This document shows, piece after piece, positions 1 through 8,475 of a stretch of DNA of 64,000 bases. How positions within the stretch are numbered: position 1 is the stretch's first letter; the number at the start of each line of letters is the position of its first letter. The notes under the pieces are model-generated. The model saw only the letters and a program-made list of their open reading frames with translations, was not told where the DNA came from and made no database searches. The stretch is from Amycolatopsis bartoniae (GTDB lineage: Bacteria; Actinomycetota; Actinomycetes; Mycobacteriales; Pseudonocardiaceae): the NCBI RefSeq assembly GCF_014191255.1, contig NZ_JACHWH010000005.1, forward strand, positions 124,001 to 188,000. Direction: 5' to 3'. A program made the position numbers and the translations under genes.

Positions 1-52
1 CGCTCACGCTCCCCTGCTGCCGCTCGGGCGCCGGCGCCTTGACGGTGGTCAT
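1..52 (-). CDS. ABC sugar transporter permease, N-terminal fragment (runs off left edge)
   Basis: On the minus strand an ATG at 52-50 overlaps the TGA of the upstream RbsA-type ATPase (ATGA), and the frame stays open to the window edge, reading MTTVKAPAPERQQGSVS. Only 17 residues are visible, so no domain can be recognised. The assignment as an RbsC/MglC-type permease is inferred from its place directly after a sugar ABC ATPase in a translationally coupled operon. Confidence 0.55.
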   Translation of the reverse strand, partial: MTTVKAPAPERQQGSVS

Positions 53-1605
53 CGGTTCGTCCCTTCCTCGGCGATCAGGCCCAGCTCGGCCGCGTCGGCC
101 GGGTTCTCGTCGGGCCGCAGGGTCGCGAAGTGCATGATGGTCTCCTGCGTCGCCTCACCGGCGTCGAGCACACGCGTGACGCGGCCCTCGCTCATCACCA
201 CGACGCGGTGCGACATGCGCAGGATCTCCGGCAGTTCCGAGGAGATCATGAGGATCGACTTGCCCTGCCCGGCGAGCTCGCCGAGCAGCTGGTAGATCTC
301 CTCCTTCGCGCCGACGTCGATCCCCCGCGTCGGCTCGTCGAAGATCAGCACGTCGCAGTCCTTGGCCAGCCACTTGGCGATCACCACCTTCTGCTGGTTG
401 CCGCCGGAGAGGTTCTTGGTGGTCTGGTCCACCGACGGCGTCTTGATCCGCAGCGTGCCCGCGTACTGCTCCGTGCTCGCGCGCAGCTCCCGGTCGCGCA
501 CGAAACCGGCGCGCGTGAACCGGTCCCGCAGTGCCGACAACGCGATGTTGGCCTTGACGTCCTGGTCGAGCAGGAGCCCGAACTGCTTGCGGTCCTCGGA
601 CAGGTACCCGATGCCCAGCCGCGCCGCGTCCGCCGGGTTCGCGATGCGGACCTTCTTGCCATGCACCGTGATCGTGCCCGCGCTCGCCTTGTCGGCACCG
701 ACGAGCGCGCGGGCCACCTCGGTGCGGCCGGCGCCCATGAGCCCGGCGAACCCGAGGATCTCGCCGTGGCGCAGGTCGAACGTGACGTCGGTGAGCAGTT
801 CCTTGGTGCTCAGTCCTTCGACCCGCAGCACGACCTCGCGGTCGGGCCGCACGTCTTCGGGACGGGTGCCGGTGTCGAGGGCACGGCCGACCATCAGCGC
901 GATGATCTCCGGCGTGGTCGCCGTCGCCACGTCGAGAGTGTCGATGTACTCGCCGTCGCGGATCACGGTGACCCGGTCGGCTATCCGTTTGATCTCCTCC
1001 ATGCGGTGGGAGATGTAGATGACGCCGGTGCCCGGGCGCACGAACCGGCGGATCAGCTCGTGCAGCGTCTCGACCTCGGCGTCGTTGAGCGCGGCCGTGG
1101 GCTCGTCCATGATGAGCACGCGGGGCTCGTAGGAAAGCGCTTTCGCGATCTCCACCATCTGCTGGCTCGCGACGCTGAGCCCGCCGACGACCGCGCGCGG
1201 GTCGAGCTTCAGGTGCAGGCGATCGAGCAGCTCCGCGGCGTCGGCGTTGAGCCTGCGCTCGTCGAGCAGCAGCCGGGCGCGCCGGGGTTCGCGGCCGATG
1301 AAGATGTTCTGCGCGACCGTCAGGTGCGGCACCAGGTTGAACTCCTGGTGGATGATGCTGATGCCCAGTTCGAGCGCGTGCCGCGGGCCCGCCGGCTCGT
1401 AGGGTTCGCCGCCGAGCCGGAAGTTCCCGGCCTCCGCGGTGTGGATGCCCGAGAGCAGCTTCATGAGCGTGGACTTGCCCGCGCCGTTCTCGCCGACCAG
1501 CGCGAGCACCTCGCCCGAACGCAGGTCCAGCCGCATGTCGTGCAGGGCCCGCACGCCGGGGAAGGTCTTCTCGACGCCCTCGACCTCGAGCAGCGGTTCC
1601 GTCAT
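49..1605 (-). CDS. Sugar ABC transporter ATP-binding protein (RbsA/MglA family, two ATPase domains)
   Basis: This 518-residue protein would power import of a monosaccharide, here probably L-fucose, at the cytoplasmic face of the membrane. The first domain has Walker A GENGAGKST at residues 38-46, the signature-like LSVASQQMVEIAKAL and the Walker B LIMDEPT. The second domain has the degenerate GLMGAGRTEV loop typical of the sugar RbsA family, then LSGGNQQKVVIAKWL and LIFDEPT. The ATG at 1605 is chosen over an upstream start because homology begins at MTEPLLEVEGV and the ATG overlaps the lactonase stop (ATGA). It lies between the fucose catabolic genes and a permease. A GAAAGCGCTTTC palindrome lies in the coding sequence at 1133-1144. 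Confidence 0.93.
   Translation of the reverse strand: MTEPLLEVEGVEKTFPGVRALHDMRLDLRSGEVLALVGENGAGKSTLMKLLSGIHTAEAGNFRLGGEPYEPAGPRHALELGISIIHQEFNLVPHLTVAQNIFIGREPRRARLLLDERRLNADAAELLDRLHLKLDPRAVVGGLSVASQQMVEIAKALSYEPRVLIMDEPTAALNDAEVETLHELIRRFVRPGTGVIYISHRMEEIKRIADRVTVIRDGEYIDTLDVATATTPEIIALMVGRALDTGTRPEDVRPDREVVLRVEGLSTKELLTDVTFDLRHGEILGFAGLMGAGRTEVARALVGADKASAGTITVHGKKVRIANPADAARLGIGYLSEDRKQFGLLLDQDVKANIALSALRDRFTRAGFVRDRELRASTEQYAGTLRIKTPSVDQTTKNLSGGNQQKVVIAKWLAKDCDVLIFDEPTRGIDVGAKEEIYQLLGELAGQGKSILMISSELPEILRMSHRVVVMSEGRVTRVLDAGEATQETIMHFATLRPDENPADAAELGLIAEEGTNR
1133..1144. repeat. Intragenic GAAAGCGCTTTC palindrome
   Basis: A perfect 12-bp palindrome lies inside the ABC ATPase gene and is read as AKALS using codons AAA-GCG-CTT-TCC. 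AAA and CTT are rare in this window, where lysine is nearly always AAG, which suggests the DNA sequence itself is selected. It has the half-site and central CG of LacI-family operators. Confidence 0.5.
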
Positions 1606-2435
1606 GTCACACGCTCCGGTGTCCCGTAGACCGCGTCCGCCGTTCCCGCCAGCACGCGTGCCTGCTCGGTTTCCGACAGTTCCCCGATGAGCGCCGAGAG
1701 GATCTCCCACGACCGCGCGTACCCTCCATAGAGGACGGTCATGGGCCAGTCTCCGCCGTACATCAGGCGTTCCGGCCCGAACGCTTCGAGTGCGTCGTGC
1801 ACCGCGGGCCGGGTCGCTTCGACGGTGAAGGGTTCGGCCTGCAGGCCGGAGATTTTCGCGACGGTGTTGGGCCGCGCCGCGACTTGTCTCAGTGCACCGC
1901 GCCAGGCCTGGTAGGCGGCGAGATCACGCGGCGGCTTGCCGAGGTGGTCGACCACGATCGTCAGTTCCGGCACCGCGTCCGCCAGGTCGGCGACCCGTGC
2001 GAGGTGCCGGGGCCACGCGTCGGGCACGTCGAAGGGCAGGCCGCGTTCGGCGAGCATCGCGAGTGACCGGCGGACCTCCGGCAGTGCGAGGAACTCGTCG
2101 CGCGGGTCGTCGTGCACGAGGTGCCGGACCCCCCGGAACTTCGCGTGCTGCTGCCAGCGGTCGAGCTGGCGCTCCGCCGTGCCCGGGTCGTCGAGCCGCA
2201 CCCAGCCGACGACGCCGGAGATCCAGTCGTGCCCGGCGGCCTGGTCGAGCAGGAACCGCGTGTCGGCCTCGGAGTCCTCGGCCTGCACGAGGATCGCGGT
2301 GTCGATTCCGGCACTGTCCAGTTCGGACCGTGCCTGCTGCGCGGTGAACGTGGCGTGCAGCGGGCCGTCGGGAATCCAGGCGTAGTCGCTCACCGTGAGG
2401 TCCCACAGGTGCAGGTGCGTGTCGACGACGTTCAT
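1602..2435 (-). CDS. Amidohydrolase-family sugar lactonase (probable L-fuconolactonase)
   Basis: This 277-residue TIM-barrel protein of the amidohydrolase_2 family would open L-fucono-1,5-lactone to L-fuconate in the cytoplasm. The metal-binding pair sits at the very N-terminus (DTHLHLW, residues 5-11). The later barrel motifs VVDHLGKP and MYGGDWP carry the expected histidine and aspartate. The ATG at 2435 overlaps the aldo/keto reductase stop (ATGA), and its own TGA overlaps the ATG of the ABC ATPase, so the three genes are translationally coupled. Substrate is inferred from context: the neighbours supply every other step of the non-phosphorylative L-fucose pathway. A rhamnono- or galactonolactonase is the main alternative. 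Confidence 0.85.
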   Translation of the reverse strand: MNVVDTHLHLWDLTVSDYAWIPDGPLHATFTAQQARSELDSAGIDTAILVQAEDSEADTRFLLDQAAGHDWISGVVGWVRLDDPGTAERQLDRWQQHAKFRGVRHLVHDDPRDEFLALPEVRRSLAMLAERGLPFDVPDAWPRHLARVADLADAVPELTIVVDHLGKPPRDLAAYQAWRGALRQVAARPNTVAKISGLQAEPFTVEATRPAVHDALEAFGPERLMYGGDWPMTVLYGGYARSWEILSALIGELSETEQARVLAGTADAVYGTPERVT

Positions 2436-3388
2436 GCGCGGACCAGCCCCCTCTCCCGCAGTGCCGTCCACAGTGCACCGGGCACGGTTTCCTGGAGCCG
2501 CGTCGAGTTTTCCCTTACTTCCCAGGGACTTGCCGCGCCCACCACCACACTGCGGACGCTGTGGTCGCGCAAGGGGTACTGGAGTGCCGCGGTCGGCAGC
2601 TCCACGCCGAACTCGGCACACACGGCGGCGATTTCCCGTGCCCTGGCGAGGACTTCGGGCGGCGCGGCCTCGTACTCGTACCGGGCCTGAGCCGACGGGG
2701 ACGGCGTGGCGAGCAAACCCGAGTTGAACACGGCCGCGGCCACGACACCGACCGAGTGGGCGCGGCACTCGGGCAGCACGTCGTCGAGCGCGGGCTGTTC
2801 GAGCAGCGTGAACCGGCCCGCGACCATGACCAGGTCCAGCAGCCCGGTCCGCGCTGCGGCGGCGAGGGCCTTGGTGCACTTCGAGCCGACGCCGACCGCT
2901 CGCACCAAGCCCTCGTCCCGCAATGCCACCACGGCCGGGACGCCTTCGGCCAGCGCGGGTTCGAGGTCGTACAGCTCCGGATCGTGCAGGTACACGATGT
3001 CCACCGCGTCGAGGCCGAGGCGCGTCAACGAGTCTTCGAGGCTGCGCCGGATCCCGTCGGCGGAGAAGTCCCACACGCGGCGGTGGTCGGCGGGCACGGC
3101 GAAAGCGTTTTCTTCGTCCAGGCGGCCCGCGCCGCCAGGATCGGGCACCAGCAGCCTGCCGACCTTGGTGGAGACGACGTACTCCCCGCGCGGCTTGCTG
3201 GCGAGGAACACACCGAGCCGCCGTTCGGACAGGCCGAGCCCGTAGTGGGGCGCGGTGTCGAAGTACCGGACGCCGCAGTCCCACGCCGCCTCCAGCACGG
3301 CGTACGCCTGCTCGTCGCTCATCGGCGCGTACAGGTTCCCGAGACCCGCGGCCCCGAGCGCGAGCCGGCCGAGCGGCGGGCTAGGCAT
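2432..3388 (-). CDS. Aldo/keto reductase (probable L-fucose 1-dehydrogenase)
   Basis: This 318-residue AKR would oxidise L-fucose to the lactone with NAD(P)+, the first step of the pathway. Family features are the catalytic segment YFDTAPHYG, the lysine in STKVGRLL, the histidine in VYLHDPE and the C-terminal cofactor segment [10 protein letters not shown]. The sequence resembles the D-threo-aldose 1-dehydrogenase/pyridoxal dehydrogenase branch. The ATG at 3388 is preferred to the longer frame from 3403 because it overlaps the dehydratase stop by only 8 bp and starts directly at the family N-terminus ([12 protein letters not shown]). A near-palindrome, GAAAACGCTTTC on the minus strand, is encoded at 3101-3112. 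Confidence 0.85.
   Translation of the reverse strand: MPSPPLGRLALGAAGLGNLYAPMSDEQAYAVLEAAWDCGVRYFDTAPHYGLGLSERRLGVFLASKPRGEYVVSTKVGRLLVPDPGGAGRLDEENAFAVPADHRRVWDFSADGIRRSLEDSLTRLGLDAVDIVYLHDPELYDLEPALAEGVPAVVALRDEGLVRAVGVGSKCTKALAAAARTGLLDLVMVAGRFTLLEQPALDDVLPECRAHSVGVVAAAVFNSGLLATPSPSAQARYEYEAAPPEVLARAREIAAVCAEFGVELPTAALQYPLRDHSVRSVVVGAASPWEVRENSTRLQETVPGALWTALRERGLVRA
3101..3112. repeat. Intragenic GAAAACGCTTTC near-palindrome
   Basis: On the minus strand this site reads GAAAACGCTTTC inside the aldo/keto reductase gene (codons for ENAF). It differs by one base from the perfect palindromes at 1133 and 3703 and resembles the catabolite-responsive element type bound by LacI/CcpA-family proteins. 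It is the third such site in this operon. Confidence 0.4.
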
Positions 3389-4658
3389 GGGTGTACTCCA
3401 CAATGGACGTCTCGTGCATCTGCGTGCCCGCGCCCGGCGCCTTCGGCGCGTAGTACCGTCCGTTGTGGACGTCGACCGGGGTCACGAAATGCTCGTGCAG
3501 GTGATCCACGTACTCGATCATCCGGTTTTCCAGGCTGCCGGACACCGCCACGTAGTCGAACATCGCCAGGTGCTGCACCGCCTCGCACAACCCGACGCCC
3601 CCGGCGTGCGGGCACACGCGGACGCCGAACTTGGCCGCCAGCAACAGGATCGCGATGTTCTCGTTGATCCCGGCCACCCGGGTGGCGTCGAGCTGGAGCA
3701 CGGAAAGCGCTTTCGCCTGCAGGAACTGCTTGAACAGCACGCGGTTCGCGGCGTGCTCGCCCGTCGCGACGGGGATCGGCGCCACCGCCTCGGCGATGGC
3801 CGCGTGGGCCAGCACGTCGTCGGGGCTCGTGGGCTCCTCGACCCACGCGAGGTCGAAACCTTGCAGTGCCCGCACCCACCGGATCGCGTCGGCCACGTCC
3901 CAGCGCTGGTTCGCGTCGACAGCGATGCGGATGTCCGGCCCGCACACCTCGCGGGCCAGGCGCAGCCGCCGGATGTCGTCGTCGAGGTCGGCGCCGACCT
4001 TGAGCTTGATCTGGGAGAACCCGTCCGCCACGGCCTCGCGGCACAGCCGGGCGAGCTTCTCGTCGTCGTAGCCGAGCCAGCCGGGAGTGGTGGTGTAGGC
4101 GGGATACCCTTCGGACAGCAGCCGCGCCTCGCGTTCGGCTCGGCCGGCCCGCGCGTCGCGCAGGATGGTAAGCGCCTCGTCGCGGGTGAGCGCGTCGGTG
4201 AGGTACCGGAAGTCGACGAGGTTGACGATCTCCTCGGGGCTGAGCGAGGAAAGCAGCTGCCACAACGGTTTTCCCTCGCGCTTGGCGCGCAGGTCCCACA
4301 GCGCGGTGACCGCCGCGCCGATGGCCATGTGCATGATCCCCTTCTCGGGGCCCAGCCAGCGCAGCTGCGAGTCGTGCACCAGCTCGCGCCAGACGTCGCC
4401 GAGGTCGCCCAGCGTCGCGTCGAGGTCACGGCCGACGAGGTGGCCTTCGAGCGCCCGCAACGCGGCGACCTGCACGTCGTTGCCGCGGCCGATCGTGAAG
4501 ACGAACCCGTGCCCCTCGAACCCGTCCCCGGCGTCGGTGAGCACGCGCAGGTAGGCGGCCGAGTAGTCGGGGTCCGGGTTCATCGCGTCGGATCCGTCGA
4601 GTGTCCGGGAGGTCGGAAACCGCACGTCGTGGGTCTGCAGGGCGACGATTCGAGCCAC
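3381..4658 (-). CDS. fucD: L-fuconate dehydratase, enolase superfamily
   Basis: This 425-residue mandelate-racemase-type enolase would dehydrate L-fuconate to 2-keto-3-deoxy-L-fuconate. The active site is complete: K218 and K220 (IKLKVG), metal ligands D248 (VDANQ), E274 (VEEPTS) and E301 (TGEHAANR), and the D324/H351 dyad (QLDATR; CPHAGG). From memory these positions match the numbering of characterised Xanthomonas FucD exactly, which supports both the assignment and the start. The GTG at 4658 follows the Shine-Dalgarno GAAGGAG; an in-frame ATG at 4715 lies in the promoter and is rejected. It is the first gene of the leftward operon and holds a GAAAGCGCTTTC palindrome at 3703-3714. Confidence 0.93.
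   Translation of the reverse strand: MARIVALQTHDVRFPTSRTLDGSDAMNPDPDYSAAYLRVLTDAGDGFEGHGFVFTIGRGNDVQVAALRALEGHLVGRDLDATLGDLGDVWRELVHDSQLRWLGPEKGIMHMAIGAAVTALWDLRAKREGKPLWQLLSSLSPEEIVNLVDFRYLTDALTRDEALTILRDARAGRAEREARLLSEGYPAYTTTPGWLGYDDEKLARLCREAVADGFSQIKLKVGADLDDDIRRLRLAREVCGPDIRIAVDANQRWDVADAIRWVRALQGFDLAWVEEPTSPDDVLAHAAIAEAVAPIPVATGEHAANRVLFKQFLQAKALSVLQLDATRVAGINENIAILLLAAKFGVRVCPHAGGVGLCEAVQHLAMFDYVAVSGSLENRMIEYVDHLHEHFVTPVDVHNGRYYAPKAPGAGTQMHETSIVEYTHA
3703..3714. repeat. Intragenic GAAAGCGCTTTC palindrome
   Basis: A perfect palindrome in the fuconate dehydratase gene is again read as AKALS through codons AAA-GCG-CTT-TCC, the same four codons as at 1133 in an unrelated protein. The identical choice of rare codons argues for selection on DNA sequence. 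Confidence 0.5.
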
Positions 4659-4704
4659 GCACACTCCTTCGGGAGAGGCCGCAGTATGGCCTGCGTCACG
4701 CCGA

Positions 4705-4734
4705 ACCTTAGACATCGGATGTATCGAGCGTCAA
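4705..4734 (-). promoter_or_regulatory. Promoter of the leftward fucose operon with GntR operator in the spacer
   Basis: On the minus strand a -35 box TTGACG (4734-4729) and a -10 box TAAGGT (4710-4705) are separated by 18 bp. The spacer holds the perfect inverted repeat ACATCCGATGT (4722-4712). The same half-sites occur before the GntR/FCD gene at 7328-7338. Binding there would block RNA polymerase directly. The divergent pair starting at 4799 would share this 140-bp control region. Confidence 0.65.
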
Positions 4735-4798
4735 GGCTCGCCCGGGAGACGATTCTTCCCTAACATGCGGCGTAGACACCCGACCAAAGGAGTGACCA

Positions 4799-5641
4799 GT
4801 GAAGCTCGCCCGGCTGGGAGCCGCGGGCCAGGAACGGCCCGTGGCCGTCGACGGCGGCACGACCTACGACCTGGTCGGACTGACGGCCGACCTCGACGGC
4901 GCCTTCCTCGCGGCGGACGGGATCGCGAAGGTCCGGTCCGCGCTGGCGGCCGGTGCGCTGCCGGAGCTGGCGGGCGCGCAGGAGCTGCGGGTCGGCTCCC
5001 CGGTCGCCCGGCCCGGCGCGGTGGTGTGCATCGGCATGAACTACGCGGCGCACGCCGCCGAGTCCGGGGCCGCCCCGCCCGAGGTGCCGATCATGTTCCT
5101 CAAGACGCCCAACACCGTCGCCGGCCCGAACGACCCGGTGCCGATCCCGCGGGGCAGCGAGCGCACCGACTGGGAGGTGGAGCTCGGGGTAGTGATCGGC
5201 AAGCGCGCGCTGTACCTGGGATCACCGGAGGAAAGCCTCGCGCACGTGGCGGGTTTCGTGTGCGGCAACGACGTTTCCGAGCGGCAGTTCCAGCTCGCCG
5301 ACTCCGGCGGGCAGTGGAGCAAGGGCAAGTGCGCGCCGGGGTTCAACCCGCTCGGGCCGTGGCTCGTGCCGGCGGACGAGGTGGACCACGCGAACCTGCG
5401 GTTGCGCAGCTGGGTCAACGGCGAGCCGCGGCAGGACTCCAGCACGGCGGACATGGTGTTCGGGGTGGAGCACCTCGTGTGGCACCTGAGCCAGTACCTG
5501 GCGCTCGAACCGGGCGATGTGATCATGACCGGCACGCCGCAAGGTGTCGCGCTGTCGGGGAAGTACCCGTACCTGAAGGCGGGGGACGTGGTGGAGATCG
5601 AGATCGAGGGACTCGGGCGGCAGCGGCAGGAGTTCGTGTGA
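4799..5641 (+). CDS. Fumarylacetoacetate-hydrolase family protein (probable 2,4-diketo-3-deoxy-L-fuconate hydrolase)
   Basis: This 280-residue FAH-fold enzyme would cleave 2,4-diketo-3-deoxy-L-fuconate to pyruvate and L-lactate, the last pathway step. Family motifs are CIGMNYAAHA, the metal/acid segment TDWEVELGVVIG, FVCGNDVSERQ, the lysine segment KGKCAPGFNPLGPW and DVIMTGTPQGVA. The GTG at 4799 is preceded by a strong AAAGGAG. It is divergent from the dehydratase operon, and its TGA overlaps the GTG of the following SDR gene. Other diketo-acid or fumarylpyruvate substrates are possible, but the neighbours make the fucose assignment coherent. Confidence 0.85.
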   Translation: MKLARLGAAGQERPVAVDGGTTYDLVGLTADLDGAFLAADGIAKVRSALAAGALPELAGAQELRVGSPVARPGAVVCIGMNYAAHAAESGAAPPEVPIMFLKTPNTVAGPNDPVPIPRGSERTDWEVELGVVIGKRALYLGSPEESLAHVAGFVCGNDVSERQFQLADSGGQWSKGKCAPGFNPLGPWLVPADEVDHANLRLRSWVNGEPRQDSSTADMVFGVEHLVWHLSQYLALEPGDVIMTGTPQGVALSGKYPYLKAGDVVEIEIEGLGRQRQEFV

Positions 5642-6375
5642 GCGAGTTCGACGGCCTCGTGGCCGTGGTGACCGGTGGCGCCTCGGGGATCGGCGCGGCG
5701 GTGGTTTCGGCCTTGCGGGAGCGGGGCGCGCGGGTCGCGGCGCTGGACCTGCGGGAGGTCACGCCGGACGGGGTGCGGATGGACGTGACGGACGACGAGT
5801 CGGTGCGCCACGCGATCGCGACGGTGGTGGAGCGCTTCGGCGGGCTGGACGTCGTGGTGAACAACGCGGGGATCGGCGCGCAGGGCACGGTGGCGGACAA
5901 CGACGACGCCGAGTGGCTGCGGGTGCTGGACGTGAACCTGCTCGGGATGGTGCGCGTGAGCCGGGCCGCGTTACCGCACCTGCGCCGCTCCCGGGCGGCG
6001 GCGATCGTGAACGTGGGCTCGATCGCGGCGACGGCGGGGTTGCCGCAGCGGGCGTTGTACAGCGCGTCGAAGGGCGCGGTGGTGGCGCTGACGCGCGCGA
6101 TGGCGGCGGACCACCTGGCGGAGGGCATCCGGGTCAACTGCGTCAACCCGGGTACCGCGGACACCCCGTGGATCGGGCGGCTGCTGGAGAAGGCCGACGA
6201 CCCGGCGGCGGAACGCGCCGCGCTGGAGGCGCGCCAGCCGCACGGCCGCCTCGTCTCGGCGGCGGAGGTCGCCCACGCGGTGGCCTACCTGGCCAGCCCG
6301 CTGGCGGCGTCGACGGCAGGCGCGGGAATCGCCGTGGACGGCGGGATGCAGAACCTGCGGTTGCGGCCCCGGTAG
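5638..6375 (+). CDS. SDR-family oxidoreductase (probable 2-keto-3-deoxy-L-fuconate dehydrogenase)
   Basis: This 245-residue classical short-chain dehydrogenase would oxidise 2-keto-3-deoxy-L-fuconate to the 2,4-diketo compound with NAD+. It shows the nucleotide loop TGGASGIG near residue 11, NNAG near residue 80, the catalytic serine in NVGSIAAT, YSASK for the Tyr/Lys pair, and NCVNPGTADTPW. The acidic residue after strand 2 (ALDLRE) favours NAD. The GTG at 5638 overlaps the hydrolase stop (GTGA), so the two genes are coupled. Confidence 0.85.
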   Translation: MSEFDGLVAVVTGGASGIGAAVVSALRERGARVAALDLREVTPDGVRMDVTDDESVRHAIATVVERFGGLDVVVNNAGIGAQGTVADNDDAEWLRVLDVNLLGMVRVSRAALPHLRRSRAAAIVNVGSIAATAGLPQRALYSASKGAVVALTRAMAADHLAEGIRVNCVNPGTADTPWIGRLLEKADDPAAERAALEARQPHGRLVSAAEVAHAVAYLASPLAASTAGAGIAVDGGMQNLRLRPR

Positions 6376-6608
6376 GGGGCAGGCGCGGCGGCACGGGACT
6401 CGCGGTCGCGGTAGCGATCGGTGACGGGTGGCGGCTTCCGAGCTTTCCCGAGGGCGGGCGCGGCAGGCGCGGATCGGTGGCCGGTGGCGGCTTCCGGTTC
6501 ACCGGCCGCTCGCGGGATGGCGGCGCTACCAGCCTTCCCCGGGCGGACGTGAGCCGAGTCCGTTTTCCGTGCGCCACCGGCCAGCCACCGCGCCCCGCCC
6601 CCGGGAAA

Positions 6609-7292
6609 CTAAGCCCTCTCCACGAGGGTTTGCCGGATCCACTGTTCCACGCCCGCGATGTGCACCGTCGCCACGGCGGCTGCCACGTCGGGTTGTCTCG
6701 CCGCCAGCGCCTGCTGGATCGCGCGGTGCTCGGACAGCGTCCGGGCCAGTACGCCCTCCTCCGTGATCCCGCGCCACGTGCGAGCCCGCTGCGTGCGGCC
6801 CGAGATGCTCTCCACCAGCGACGCCAGTACCGGGTTCCCCGCGCCCGCCGCGATCCTGCGGTGGAACTCCAGGTCGTTCGCGACCAGCTCCTCCACCGAC
6901 GGCTCCTCCCCCAGCGAACCCAGCAGCACGCCGAGTCCGTCGATGTCCACTTCGGACATCCGCTGCGCCGCCAGCCCCGTGACGGCGGGCTCGATGAGGC
7001 GCCGTGCCTCCAGGAACTGCAGCACCGTGTCGTCGCGGTGGAAGTCCACCACGAACCCCATCGCGTCCATGAGCACCGACGGGTCGAGGCTCGTCACGTA
7101 GGTGCCGTCGCCGCGCCGCACGTCGAGCACGTGGATGAGCGACAGCGCGCGCACCGCCTCCCGCAGCGAGTTGCGGGACAGACCGAGGCGCTCGGCGAGG
7201 TCCGCCTCCCGCGGCAGCCGGTCGCCGGGCCCGAGCTCGCCGTCCACGATCATCTGCTTGATCGCCTCGATGGCGTCGTCCGTCACCGACAT
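6609..7292 (-). CDS. GntR-family transcriptional regulator, FadR/FCD subfamily
   Basis: This 227-residue regulator has an N-terminal winged helix (LPREADLAERLGLSRNSLREA, with further residues in the same motif, about residues 26-50) and a C-terminal helical FCD effector domain with a metal-type histidine segment FHRRIAAG. It probably senses a fucose pathway acid and represses the flanking operons. The ATG at 7292 follows GGAAGGAGG; a longer in-frame start at 7379 would run through the promoter and operator and is rejected. The ACATCGGATCT site just upstream implies autoregulation. Confidence 0.88.
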   Translation of the reverse strand: MSVTDDAIEAIKQMIVDGELGPGDRLPREADLAERLGLSRNSLREAVRALSLIHVLDVRRGDGTYVTSLDPSVLMDAMGFVVDFHRDDTVLQFLEARRLIEPAVTGLAAQRMSEVDIDGLGVLLGSLGEEPSVEELVANDLEFHRRIAAGAGNPVLASLVESISGRTQRARTWRGITEEGVLARTLSEHRAIQQALAARQPDVAAAVATVHIAGVEQWIRQTLVERA

Positions 7293-7327
7293 CGCCCGGG
7301 CCTCCTTCCGGCTACTCCGGGCAGGAT

Positions 7328-7338
7328 ACATCGGATCT
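7328..7338. promoter_or_regulatory. Probable GntR/FCD operator before its own gene
   Basis: ACATC-G-GATCT matches the perfect palindrome at 4712-4722 except for one base, and the flank GATACATC is also conserved. It lies 36 bp upstream of the regulator start and overlaps a candidate minus-strand -10 box, TATCCT (7328-7323). Confidence 0.55.
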
Positions 7339-7415
7339 TTCCCGGTACGAGCACGGCGATTGGCGTATTTCGGCAGCACAGGGCGCGGTCAGATCGGATG
7401 ACTCGGGCGTCGCGC

Positions 7416-8423
7416 TCAGGGCCGGCGAGCGAGCACGAGGCGCCCGAGCGGACTCATGGCGATCTCGGCGTCCGCGAACCCCGCACCGGTGGCTTCGACG
7501 GCCAGGTCCTCCGCGGAACGCCCGTAGGTGATGCCGCGGCGGGTGTCGAACAGCCGGTCCAGCAGGGTGCGCGTGGTGGTTTCCTGCTGCGGCACCAGCT
7601 CCTGCAGGAGGAGCAGCCCACCCGGGCGCAGCGCGCGGAAGATCACCGCCAGCACGGCGTCCCGGGACGAGTCGGGGAAGAACGGCTGCGCCCAGAACGC
7701 CGCCGCGAACTCCGCCTCGTCCCGCAGCCCGGTCGCGTCGGCCTCGCGGATCTCCACCCGGTCGCCCAAGCCCGCCTCCCGCGCGCGGTCCCGCAGCTCC
7801 GCGGCGACCTCCGGCACGAGCTCGACACCGACCGCCCGCAGGCGCGGGTACAACGCGAGCGAGGTCAGCAGCGCGCCGCCCACACCGCTGCCGAGGTCGA
7901 GCAGCGGCCCGCCCGCCGCGAGCGCGTCGCGGTAGGCCGGGACGGCCTCGAAGACCATGCCGTAGAGCTCACGGGAGCCCGGGGTGGCGCGGACCCCGGC
8001 ATTGCGGGCGATGGTCAGGGCCTGTGCCCCGGTGAGGCCGCCCGCGCTCCCGTCGACCGCGGCGGCGATCTGCTCCTTCGCCAGCTCGATCGCATCGAGC
8101 GTGGCGGGCAGCTCGATGCCGGTGCCGCCGGCCAGGAGGGCGCCGAACGCCGGGGTCAGGCGGAACACGTCGTCGTCACCGCTCTCGGCGACCCCGGCCG
8201 AGGCGAGGACGGCCAGTGCGTCCGCGACCACCGCCGCGTCGCGGCCGCCGGCCAGGTCCGCGGCGGTGGCGCCGTCCCGGAGCCGGTCGAGCCAGCCCGC
8301 GCGGTGAGCGGCGCCGAGGAGCGCGACGAGCTCCGCGCCCTGGGCCCAGTCCTTGATCGTCGTGTGCGCGGACAACGCCTGCTGCAGGCTCGCGACGTCC
8401 CCGCCACTCCCGGTGTGCGTCAT
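7416..8423 (-). CDS. SAM-dependent methyltransferase with N-terminal winged-helix-like domain
   Basis: This 335-residue protein has an N-terminal helical region of the O-methyltransferase dimerisation type (residues about 15-110) and a class I Rossmann domain. The SAM loop LLDLGSGVGG is near residue 172, the acidic strand-2 end AVGVELVPE follows, and then DATGLRDEAEF and ALRPGGLLLLQELVP. The ATG at 8423 follows AAGGGGGAAC. The substrate cannot be deduced from the sequence or the neighbours. Confidence 0.75.
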   Translation of the reverse strand: MTHTGSGGDVASLQQALSAHTTIKDWAQGAELVALLGAAHRAGWLDRLRDGATAADLAGGRDAAVVADALAVLASAGVAESGDDDVFRLTPAFGALLAGGTGIELPATLDAIELAKEQIAAAVDGSAGGLTGAQALTIARNAGVRATPGSRELYGMVFEAVPAYRDALAAGGPLLDLGSGVGGALLTSLALYPRLRAVGVELVPEVAAELRDRAREAGLGDRVEIREADATGLRDEAEFAAAFWAQPFFPDSSRDAVLAVIFRALRPGGLLLLQELVPQQETTTRTLLDRLFDTRRGITYGRSAEDLAVEATGAGFADAEIAMSPLGRLVLARRP

Positions 8424-8475
8424 GGTTCCCCCTTCGTCCGGACGACCCTATCGATGCGATGACAACGCTGGGCGG

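Noticed and set aside
4659-4798. Plus-strand -10 box TAACAT (4761-4766) for the hydrolase gene
   Set aside because: No acceptable -35 box at 16-19 bp, so it was not listed as a promoter although the gene must start transcription in this region.
6376-6608. Imperfect direct repeat (GATCGGTG-N3-GGTGGCGGCTTCCG) in the 233-bp gap between SDR and GntR genes
   Set aside because: Two copies at about 6416 and 6474 with low-complexity flanks and no link to a promoter or hairpin; likely chance in GC-rich DNA.
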